Shown piece by piece: positions 1-9,949 of a stretch of DNA of 39,701 nucleotides. The notes under the pieces were generated by a model. It was not told the origin of the DNA, ran no database searches, and worked only from the letters and a program-made list of their open reading frames with translations. The stretch comes from Pelargonium nanum (lineage: Eukaryota > Streptophyta > Magnoliopsida > Geraniales > Geraniaceae): NCBI GenBank assembly GCA_036897485.1, contig JAYMTF010000329.1, positions 1 to 39,701 of the forward strand, written 5' to 3'. Within the stretch, counting starts at the first letter, position 1. Each line of letters begins with the position of its first letter. The translations under genes and the position numbers were made by a program.

Positions 1-420
1 ACAGTAATAAAAATAGAAATTATGAGAAGAAAATTGTATTTATGCAATGTATTCTGATTAATCTTTGAATTTGGCTATTACAAAAAAGTTAATAATGGAA
101 AAAAAATACAGTAATAAAAATAGAAATTATTAGAAGAAAATTATATTTATGAAATGTATTCTTATTAATCTTTGAATTTGGCTATTACAAAAAACTTAAT
201 AATGGAAAAAAAATACAGTAATAAAAATAGAAATTATGAGAAGAAAATTGTATTTATCAATGTATTCTTATTAATCTTTGAATTTGGATATTACAAAAAA
301 CTTAATAATGGAAATAAATACAGTAATAAAAATAGAAATTATGAGAAGAAAATTGCATTGGTGCAATGTATTATTATTAATCTTTATAAAAATATACAAT
401 TCTTTTTTTAAAATACTAAA
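1..420. repeat. ~106-bp AT-rich tandem repeat, about 3.5 copies
   Basis: Copies start at about 1, 108, 215 and 320, each opening with acagtaataaaaatagaaat and containing a shared segment ending near 'ttgaatttgg'. Spacings are 107, 107 and 105 bases. The array begins at or before the window edge, so its full size is unknown. Short open frames inside it (for example 172-411) repeat the same peptide in each copy and are not genes. Diverged relatives of the unit (cacaattctttgaatc followed by gagaagaaaatgcaagaaaa) recur at about 360-600 and 1190-1345. Confidence 0.85.
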
Positions 421-1590
421 AATATACAATTCTTTGAATGTTAGTTGATAAAAAAGCTGAAAATGGACATAAGAAGAATGGAAGAAAAATAAATTGCAAG
501 AAAACAGAAGATTAATAAAAAAGAATTGGTGCATTGTATTGTTATTAATATTTATAAGAACACAATTCTTTGAATCCAGGTAAATGATTAAAAAAAACTG
601 TACATGAACACATTGAAAAATAAAATGCATGAAAAAATATCTGATAATTATGTTCTAAGTTTTAATTCATTTTTACTTTCAAAAAAAGTTTTAATTCATT
701 TTTCTATATAAAAAATGTTAATTCATTTATGATTAAAAATTGGTATTGTTTTTAATCCTTACAAAAGTCCAAATTATTTGAATGAAATTGGATTGATGCA
801 TGTTGAAATATATGTATTATTATTGAATTAACATATAATTATCAGTATAAAAATTAACGTGTAATAACATAATAGCGAACTTATTTGAAAGAATAAGGAT
901 CACGTGACCAAACATTATTTCTAAAAATAAAATAAAATTCATTGACCCTATATTTTATATTAATTATAACAAATACAAAAATTGACCCCAATTTTATAAA
1001 TCAAATTTTAGATATTTATTGGTATGTGTACAATTTTACATACATCTATGGGTACACAGAGATACATGTACCAACAACACATGGTTGATTTATTTCCTAA
1101 AGAGGAAAGGAAGGCAAGAGAAGAAAATGCTATACAAAACAAAAACTAACTTATACTGTTCCACACAATTTTAATTAATTAATGATAAAAATTGAGTTGG
1201 TGTATTATTATTATTATTATTTAAAATCAAATTTTATTATTTTAAATATTTATGAAAATACACAATTCTTTGAATCAAGTTAAAAGATAGCCAAGAAGAG
1301 AAGACCTTGAGAAGAAAATGCAAGAAAACAGAAAACTAACTGATTAATTGATTTTTATTAATTAATTAATTAAAATTAATAGGTGAAGAGTATCTGGACA
1401 CCTTCAGCATCTGCATTTGTACCATTAAGTCCCTGACTGTGACTGTTGTCACATCACAAGTGGACCCCACAAAGCCCACAATCTGTATTACACAGAGAAA
1501 AAGAAAAGCAATTGGTCTGTGAACCAATACAGGTGACAGGCAGGTGACTGGGAAGTCTGCTACCTAAGCTTTTTGCTCTTCTCCTCCTTT
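421..1590. other. AT-rich gene-free flank upstream of the ethylene receptor
   Basis: No coding frame with recognisable protein content is visible on either strand. The stretch holds diverged fragments of the upstream tandem unit (about 520-600 and 1250-1345), a short TTA/TAT microsatellite near 1203-1222 and TTAA-rich runs near 1350-1380. The last ~200 bases become less AT-rich as they approach the receptor promoter. Confidence 0.5.
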
Positions 1591-1628
1591 TGTTTTTCCA
1601 TTGCAGAAAGAGCACAGAGTCTCTGTCT

Positions 1629-1640
1629 ATATATATACAC
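1629..1640 (+). promoter_or_regulatory. putative TATA box of the ethylene receptor gene
   Basis: The run tatatatatac lies ~155 bases before the probable leader splice donor at 1794/1795. It is followed by a CT/GA-rich stretch typical of plant 5' leaders. Transcription would start near 1660-1670. The leader exon from there to 1794 has no ATG, and neither does the second leader segment 3900-3946, so the spliced leader is free of upstream start codons. The start site is inferred, not shown. Confidence 0.45.
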
Positions 1641-1790
1641 ATATTCTCTCTGATCGAATCGAAGAGAGAAAGAGAAAACAAAGTAGCAGATCTTCAGAAG
1701 GATTGGGTGTGGGTCTCTCGTGCCTCTCTGACACAGAAAGCCATAGCTGATAGCTCTCAATCTCTCTCTCTCTCTATCGCTTCTAAGAAG

Positions 1791-3010
1791 CAAGGTACTG
1801 TTTCTTCTTCTTCTTCGTCTTCTTCATCGACTGGATTTGAGTTTTTAGCTATGGTGTTGCTTCGATTTTGGTCAATTTGAGTTCATAAACAGAGGAATTG
1901 AAGTTGATAATTCGATTTTGAGAATCTACGAAATGGAGGAGCTATTGCTCTCATATGAGTCCTAATCTAGTTGATAATTCGATTCTGCTTTTCTTCGTCA
2001 CTTGTTTCGATGCATTATCTTTCACACACACATATATACCATATAGATAGAGTTGCAAGCTTGAACAGTGGCCAATGTGTGGGATCAAGGTACTGTTTCT
2101 TCTTCATCATCGTCGGAATTTGATTTTTTAGCTAAGGTGTTGCATCGGTTTTTGTAAATTTAAGTTAATAATTGGATTGTCGTAAATTCTCAATTGAGAA
2201 TCTACGAAATGGAGGAGCTATTGCTCTTTTTATGAGTCTTAATCTAGTTGATAATTCGACTTTGCTTTTCTTCGTCACTTTTTTTTATGCATTATCTTGT
2301 ACGCACACATAATACCTTATAGATAGAATTACAAGCTTGAATTGTGTTCAATGTGTTGGAGCAAGGTACTGTTTCTCCCTCATCATCATCGGAATTTGAT
2401 TTTTTGCTAAGGTGTTGCTTTGATTTTGGTAAATTTAAGTTCAGAAACAGAGAAATCGAAGTTAATAATTCGATTGTTGTAGAAGCTCAACCTTGAAGCT
2501 ATGAAATGGAGTGCTATTGCTCTCATACGAGTCTTAATCTAGTTGATAATTCGATTTTACTTTTCTTCGCCACTTGTTTCGATGCATTATCTTGTACACA
2601 TACATATATACCTTATAGATAGAATTACAAGCTTGAACTGTGGCCAATGTGTTATGTGTAGGAGCAAGGTACTTCTTCTTCATCATCATCGGAATTTGAT
2701 TTCAGCTAAAATATTGCTTTAGTTTTTGTAAATTTCAGCTCAGAAACCGAGGAATTGAACATGTTGAGTAGGCTATGAAGGATTAAAAGAGTTCTGGTTT
2801 GATTTTAATCGAATTTCTGATTTGAACTTAAGAATCTGCAAAATGGAGTCACTATTTCTCTCATATGAGTCCCAACCTAGTTGATTATTCGATTCTCCTT
2901 TTGCTCACCACTTGTCTTGATGCATTATTTTGCTGCTCAATACACACACATATTATAGACACAATTAGAACCTTATTAGGCTGCTTGAACTGTGGCCAAT
3001 GTGTTGAAGC
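1791..3010 (+). repeat. four ~300-bp tandem copies inside the ETR1 leader intron
   Basis: The block starting caaggtactg occurs at 1791, 2086, 2362 and 2665, with a decayed fifth junction near 3010 (gaagcaatt). Spacings are 295, 276, 303 and ~345. Each unit reads in order: the donor-like caag/gtact, a ttcttcttc/tcatcatc run, 'ggaatttgattttt', an ATG followed by a gag codon, 'agttgataattcgatt', 'tgcattatc' and 'tggccaatgtgt'. The first copy begins exactly at the probable leader splice donor, so the later copies repeat that donor. Confidence 0.85.
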
Positions 3011-3946
3011 AATTAAATTGCGGAACTATAATTGTAATTTGATTGCATATTATACTGATTTGGGGAAATGGCAGCACGATTGAGCTTTTCAAGGCTGTTG
3101 TAGCATCTTCCTTAAGACCAGTACGGTGTAGAACCAAATTTAATTTGATATCCTCCTCTTTACAGCAAGGTCCTAGTTGTAGCACTCACATTAATGTGAG
3201 TCTCAAAGTCCTACATGGACCACAAGTTGGTGCTCTGTATACTGATAGGCTTAATTTTCATAAAGCATACTCTATGGGGAAAAATTTCCTGCCATGAAAT
3301 CTCTTTATTCGGCCAAAGATAGTGATATTTATGTATTTCCACTTTCCAGGCTCAACTTGGATACTAAACTTCCACTTTAAAGCCCTTTGTTATGTCTTTG
3401 TGTCTCCTTGCAATGCTACTGTCACTCACTTTGTCCCAATGCTTGTTCTTTAAATTCATTTTGGGCTGAGATTATAATTACCATAAAAAATCAGACTTGA
3501 GTGTGTATGACATTCATCATGATTATGCTAGCATTTAACTAGGAACTTATACCTGGCTTTTGTGCTTTGTAATAGTAATATCAAAATCCTTTAGTGCATC
3601 CCTATTTATGTGTTCCTTCTTAATCCCTTTTTTGTTGAGACCGGCGAAGGAATTATTGTAGACGGTAAGCTTGTGGTGCATTGTATAATTTGCATTATAA
3701 TGTTACGTGTTGGGGAATACTTAATATGTTATGTAAGGCTCTCTGGCGCACGAGTTTGGTGACAGAGTTAAATCATTTGTTCGAGTTGACTTTACTGTAT
3801 GGTCTCATCTGACATAGGCTAAGACTCTTCTGTTGCATTTCAGAAAAAAATTTAATATTTATAGGCGGGGTTGTTTATATTCTGTTTCCCTTAATGCAGG
3901 TTTGCAAAAGAGGAAGATTTAACTAACTTGATTCAATTAGATTGCA

Positions 3947-6900
3947 ATGGAGTCTTGCAATTGCATTGAGCCCCAATGGCCGGCCGATGAGCTACTAATG
4001 AAATACCAATATATCTCCGATTTTTTCATTGCGATTGCTTACTTCTCTATCCCTTTAGAGTTGATTTACTTCGTAAAAAAATCTGCAGTGTTTCCCTACC
4101 GATGGGTCCTAGTTCAGTTTGGTGCTTTCATAGTTTTGTGCGGGGCAACACATCTTATTAACTTGTGGACTTTTAACATGCATTCAAAAACTGTGGAAAT
4201 AGTAATGACCACCGCAAAGATTATGACAGCTATTGTGTCATGTGCCACAGCTCTTATGCTTGTTCACATAATTCCTGATCTGCTGAGTGTTAAGACCAGA
4301 GAATTGTTTTTGAAAAACAAGACTGCAGAGCTTGACAGAGAAATGGGTCTGATTCGTACACAGGAAGAGACTGGTCGACATGTAAGGATGCTGACTCATG
4401 AGATCAGAAGCACTCTCGACAGACACACTATACTGAAGACCACTCTTGTTGAACTGGGTAGAACTTTGGCATTGGAAGAATGTGCCTTGTGGATGCCAAC
4501 GCGTACTGGTTTAGAGCTTCAACTTTCATATACTCTTCGACAACAGAATCCAGTGGGATTTACTGTACCCATCCATCTGCCCGTGATCAATCAAGTGTTC
4601 AGTAGCAACCATGCAATAAAAATATCACCAAATTCCCCTATAGCAAAACTAAGACCTATTGCAGGGAAATACATGCCTGGGGAGGTTGTTGGTGTTCGGG
4701 TCCCTCTTTTACATCTCTCCAATTTTCAAATCAACGACTGGCCAGAACTCTCAACTAAACGTTATGCTTTGATGGTTTTGATGCTTCCATCAGATAGTGC
4801 AAGGCACTGGCATGTCCATGAGTTGGAATTGGTTGAAGTTGTAGCTGACCAGGTACATCATTACCCTATTTTTCTTATTAAGGTTGCTTGCACAACATTA
4901 GCACACTACCTTTTCTACTTACGGAAAATATTGAAATCAAGTTTCCTGTCTAATCACAAGTTGTAGATCTGCTTCATGCACATTAAGCAATTTAGAATGC
5001 ATGCATCTTACAATCTGCTTTCGCTATGATTTTTTGTTGTGTATTCTTTTCTCTGAAAGTTTTCAATTGGTTAGTGAGATCTATCTTTTTTCTTGTGGCT
5101 GTTTCACTTTGCTTGGCCTTTTTGTTAGTTACTGGCCTAGCACTTTTGTTCTTTTTTTCCAATCTACATATATGATACGAAACCACAAGTATTTTTATAA
5201 CCAGATGTGAGTCAAATTCTAGTTCATCTGATGAGTTATATTGCTTTCACTTCCCCTAATTCCAAATCGGAGCTGGGCTCAGAAAACCATATCAGCATTG
5301 GCAATAAAAAATTATATTCATTGCAAAGTTTCATGCTTTAAGCTTTGCACGATTGTGTAAATATAGAGCATGCATTATCACTTGTTTATTCATTATTTCA
5401 GTGATAACGGCTTGTTGAGTAATGTCACATACCAGAAAAAAAAATTGCTACTAAGATATGTTAATTGCAGTGTCGTAGACAGAAAGATCCTTCAATATAT
5501 TATTAGCTTGATTTTATTCAGTCATCACTTTTGACTCCAATTTTTTTTTTATAATGAAATAGGGCTTTGATTGCTTTTAGAGGTGTTTATTGACATATTC
5601 TTATCATTCAGGTGGCAGTTGCTCTTTCACATGCTGCTATCTTAGAAGAGTCGATGAGGGCAAGGGATCTTCTCATGGAGCAGAATATTGCACTTGACAT
5701 GGCCAGGAGAGAAGCAGAAACGGCAATTCGTGCTCGCAATGATTTCTTGGCTGTTATGAATCATGAGATGAGAACTCCCATGCATGCCATTATTGCACTT
5801 TCTTCCTTGCTACAGGAAACTGAGCTGACACCCGAGCAGCGCCTGATGGTGGAAACTGTATTGAAAAGCAGCAACCTTTTAGCTACTCTTATAAATGATG
5901 TGTTGGATCTCTCCAGGCTTGAAGATGGGAGTCTTCAACTAGACATAGGAACTTTTAACCTTCATGCTGTACTCAGAGAGGTATGAATATGATTATGAGC
6001 TCACGCCGGTTAATTTATTATTCCAATTGATCTTGTATGTGTACTAAGATGCATGTAACCATTGCAGGTTCATAACTTAATCAAGCCTATTGCATCTGTC
6101 AAGAAGTTGTGTATCTCATTGAATGTAGCTACCGATTTGCCCGAGTATGCCGTTGGTGATGAAAAGCGACTCATGCAGATAATTCTGAATGTTGTTGGCA
6201 ATGCTGTGAAGTTCTCAAAAGAGGGGAATGTCTCAATAACTGCTTTCGTTGCAAAGCCTGAATCTTTAAGAGATCCTCGAGCTCCAGATTTCTTTCCTAT
6301 ATGTGGTGAAAATCAGTTTTACTTGCGAGTTCAGGTATGTTTCTATAGGATGATTGATTCCGATCTTTATGGATTTTTATATGTTCTGTGAAAATTAGTT
6401 ATTTATATGATTGTTTTCTCTTCCGGTGCAGGTAAAAGATTCGGGATCGGGAATTAACCCTCAAGATATTCCCAAGCTGTTTACCAAGTTTGCACAAACC
6501 CAACCGGTGGCAACTAAAAATTCTGGTGGCAGTGGACTTGGCCTTGCCATCTGTAAGAGGTACTTTATTCTTCTTTTAATATACTATTATTTTAGTTGTC
6601 AAGCATTGCAGTTAGGGGTTACAATTCGTGTTTAAAGTTTAGAATTTTGTTGAATGAGTCAACTAGAACACAATTAATACATTATCAACACGCTTAATAA
6701 CTGGATTGAGACTAACCAGCTCGATACATTTGACCCAATTGAGTTTATATGGGTCATTTTTACTGTCCTTGACTCACTTAATAATTCACAGTTAATTAAA
6801 CTTGGTCAGTTTACACTATTAAGTTGAACCTAACATGCTTAAATTTGGGTCGGATTCATGAGGGTTGAACCAACTTTAGTGTTGTTATTTTCTTTAGTTC

Positions 6901-8672
6901 AAAAGTTAAATATAGTTATGACCTTTCTATTTTTGTGTTTGATGAAATCAGGTTTGTGAATCTTATGGAGGGGCATATCTGGATCGATAGTGAAGGCCCT
7001 GGCAAGGGATGCACTGCAACTTTTGTGGTGAAACTGGGGACTCCAGAACGTTCCATCGAACCTAAGTTGTCGTTGATGCCTAAGGTGCCAGCAAATCACG
7101 GGCAAACAAATTTTTCAGGGCTCAAAGTTCTTGTGCTGGACGACAACGGGTTAGTAACATTGCCACCTTAAATCCCTTGTTCCAATTTTGGATTTTATTA
7201 GTAAATCATTAGTATTTTATGCATTATTTTCTGCTTTAGCACTACCAGCTCAGCTCATGCCAAGTTTTAACCCCTGGATTTGAGTTTAGGATGCGTAGAT
7301 AGAAACATAGTCACAACTACAAATAGATCCTTGGTGAAGACTTACTCCATTAGTAGTAAGTTTGTGTCGTTTGATGTGAATTGCAATCCCACTACTTGTA
7401 GCAAACACTAATATATCGTTAGAGAAAAGCTCTAAGAAATTCATCTACGTGAGCTTATGGAAATTAGGTTTTATGTACTACAGAATACTTCGTCAAAAAG
7501 TTCAGCTCCAACGTTCCCCAATCCTATACCGGTCAATAAAGTTTGCTTTTAGAAAAAGTTATATTTTACCCTATCCATTAGGTACTAACTTCATCAGTTA
7601 ATGTTCGAACTAGTGCTGCATAGGGTGTGAATATTGTATCAGTCAAATAGTGACACATTACTAGTGTTAGATACTACTGTGATGGATAGTCCCTGCATGT
7701 TGTGTTAAATGTTGATTATGTGCTATATAGGTTAACATAAACATCACATTATATAATCACAATCACATATTAAACACGAACACAACACGTTAAACTGAAT
7801 ATTAGAGATTTAAAAGACACAATTAGCATCAAACGACGTTTTGCACAAAAGAACTTGCACGCCACGATTTAATATTACAAATTTAACACAACTATGTTCA
7901 CTACCGAGGACCCCAAGTAGCGAGAACACAATAACATGTCACTACACAATTACAAAACTAGTGAGTCCAAACACTATTATCTCATATAATGTTCACCTCT
8001 CATCACATGTTGAGACCCAATATGCCAACCCTAATTCAAATGCATGATATCTCATTTTACTATGTTCGATTGAGCCAAATTCAAATGCAAATTCCTAGGT
8101 CATCAAAACATTGAATTTGTCTCAAATCAAGATCCCATAGAAAATCATAGCTCCCACAGGGGCGTAATATTATTTGATATTTCTACTGTAACTTCATTCA
8201 TGAACATGATAAATTCGAATATGGTATTTATTGGGTCGAACAAGATATCAATTTTTGTAATTACCTTACAACCCCCTATCATGTTACTAATGTTGAAATC
8301 GTGTGATTGTACAGAGTTAGCAGGACAGTGACAAAAGGACTTCTTGTGCACCTAGGATGTGACGTGACTACTGTAAGCTCCAGTGACGAGTTGCTGCGGG
8401 TTATCTCTCAGGACTACAAGGTGGTATTCATGGATGTCTGTATGCCTGGTGTGGATGGTTTTGAAATTGCTGTCCGCATCCATGAAAAGTTCATGAAGCG
8501 CCACGAGAGGCCCCTCATAGTGGCATTAAGTGGCAACGTAGACCAGGTAACCAGGGACAACTGCACCAGAGTTGGCATGGAGGGCGTGGTATTGAAACCC
8601 GTTTCAATCGATAAAATGAGGAATGTTTTGTCTAACCTTTTAGAGCATCGCGTGCTGTTTGAGGCTATTTAG
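3947..8672 (+). CDS. ETR1: ethylene receptor, ETR1 type with receiver domain
   Basis: Coding exons are 3947-4852, 5612-5980, 6068-6334, 6432-6559, 6952-7149 and 8315-8672. All junctions are GT-AG and join in frame to 741 aa, close to Arabidopsis ETR1 (738 aa). The receptor sits in the endoplasmic reticulum membrane and represses ethylene responses until it binds hormone. Visible features: Cys4 and Cys6 (disulfide dimer), Asp25, Cys65 and His69 (copper and ethylene site) in three N-terminal membrane segments; a GAF region around 160-305; a histidine-kinase H box with His353; N and G boxes ([16 protein letters not shown]); and a C-terminal receiver with Asp663 (MDVCMPG) and Lys717 (LKPVS). Retention of all kinase motifs plus a receiver marks it as subfamily I ETR1, not ERS1. 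The leader is split by intron 1795-3899. Intron 5 (7150-8314) is long, 1165 nt. Open frame after 4852 is intron read-through. Confidence 0.97.
7150..8314 (+). other. long repeat-bearing intron 5 of the ethylene receptor
   Basis: This intron separates the kinase part from most of the receiver domain. Donor gg/gttagt and acceptor tgtacag/agtt are canonical, and the split Gly codon is restored. No coding exon is visible inside. The middle (about 7720-7810) has 'aacacgaacacaacacgtta' type sequence shared with dispersed repeats near 27600 and 29200, so part of the length is probably transposon-derived. Confidence 0.6.
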
Positions 8673-9008
8673 GCGATTTGAAGCTGCTGATCATTTTGTG
8701 CATACCATAACTGCATTGAAGAAATGGAGGATTGGTAAAAAAAAAATAACCGACCATACCGACAGCAAGCAACTAGGCAAAGCTGATGCATTTCTTGTTA
8801 GGGAGGGAGAGAGAGAATGGCAGGATATTTTGCCATGCTGCTTTGCTTTTGGAGACATGTTGGGTGTTATTGCCCGACTGTAAAAACTTATTGGTCTTTT
8901 TCTATACAATGGATTTTGCTAATGTTTGATGGGGTTTTTTAAAAGCTTTTTTCCTTATTTGCTTCTGGCATTGGAATATTTAAATTTAATGATCTCTTGT
9001 TATATTAG
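8673..9008 (+). other. 3' UTR and downstream flank of the ethylene receptor
   Basis: The sequence directly after the TAG stop is of ordinary composition and is followed by T-rich stretches (8890-8960) suitable for polyadenylation. I see no canonical AATAAA here and no gene of its own. Short frames at 8659-8909 on both strands are UTR shadows. Confidence 0.4.
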
Positions 9009-9745
9009 CCTACAACTGGCAATTTGGACCCAAAGCTTAACCCGCGTTTTTGCAGGTTCTGTTCGTGTTTTGGGTTGGGTCAATATTTGCCATGAAAGGG
9101 ATGTGGATCAGGTCAAACAACCCATACCTACTGTGGGTTGGGTCAGGGTTTGGCCTTTTCAGTCCAAAACCCAAAAGACCAACCCATACCTCTTGTATAC
9201 TGGCCTAAAACTGGCAATTTTGACCCAAAACTTAACCCACATTTTTTGCAGGTTCGGTTCGTGCTGGGTCGGATTTGCCATGAAAGGGATGTGGATCAGG
9301 TCAAACAACCCATACCTCTAGTAGGCAGGGTCAGGGTTTGGCTTTTACAATCCAAAACCCAAAAAGACCAAACATACCTTTTGTTATACTAGCCTACAAC
9401 TGGCAATCTGGACCCGAAGCTTAACCCACATTTTGCAGGATCAGTTCGTGTCTTGGGTTGGGTTGAATTTACCATGGACGGGATGTGAATCAGGTCGAAC
9501 AACCCATACCTCTAGTGGTCAGGGTTTTGGACTTATCAATCCAAAACCCAAAAGACCAGCCTATACCTACTAACCTACAACTGGCAACTTGGCCCGAACT
9601 TAACCTGCATTTTTGCAGGTTCAGTTCGTGTTTTGGGCTGGGTCAAATTTTCCATGGATGTGGATTAGATCGAAAAACTACTACCTCTTTTGGGTTGGGT
9701 AAGGGTTCGGCCTTTTCAATCTGAAACCCAAAAGACCAACCAAGT
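9009..9745. repeat. ~190-bp tandem repeat, four copies
   Basis: Units begin at 9009, 9204, 9393 and 9574 with cctacaactggcaa or a close variant. Spacings are 195, 189 and 181. Each unit carries aacttaaccc, an acceptor-like 'ttttgcagg' followed by ttcgtg, a gggttgggtc motif, a catggatgtgga motif, 'aacccatacctc' and 'ccaaaacccaaaagacc'. Open frames through the array (8926-9392, 9138-9392, 9485-9724) merely translate the repeat and match no family I know. The proline/GGGTT composition resembles dispersed plant repeats, not a gene. Confidence 0.85.
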
Positions 9746-9949
9746 ATTGGATTTTGGATGCGCTGGTATGAATCCAAATTAACAGCTCTAACTACTAGTT
9801 GGCACTGAGTATGGGGCTCAGTACTCACAGACTTACAGTCCTGTGCTAAGTGCACACAAAGGCATGAGATCAACGTACCGAAAAGATTGGCTTTGATCTA
9901 GTACATGGTCTGGATTCCTGACTTCAACAGTGCATGTATAAAATGAAAC

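Noticed and set aside
1454..1880. Three overlapping frames of 75-96 codons on both strands near the ETR1 promoter
   Set aside because: They cover the CT/GA-rich leader and the start of the intronic tandem array. Their peptides are low-complexity Ser/Arg runs and match no family.
3640..3670. Possible extra leader exon of ETR1 ending at gacg/gtaagc
   Set aside because: The donor is good but no convincing acceptor precedes it, and nothing else supports an additional non-coding exon.
4853..4966. Extension of the ETR1 first coding exon past residue 302
   Set aside because: The read-through frame beyond the gtacat donor is intron. The protein resumes exactly at [10 protein letters not shown] in the next exon.
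8926..9724. Long + strand frames rich in WVRVW and QNPKD words
   Set aside because: They are translations of the ~190-bp tandem repeat, which shifts frame between units, and have no protein family signature.
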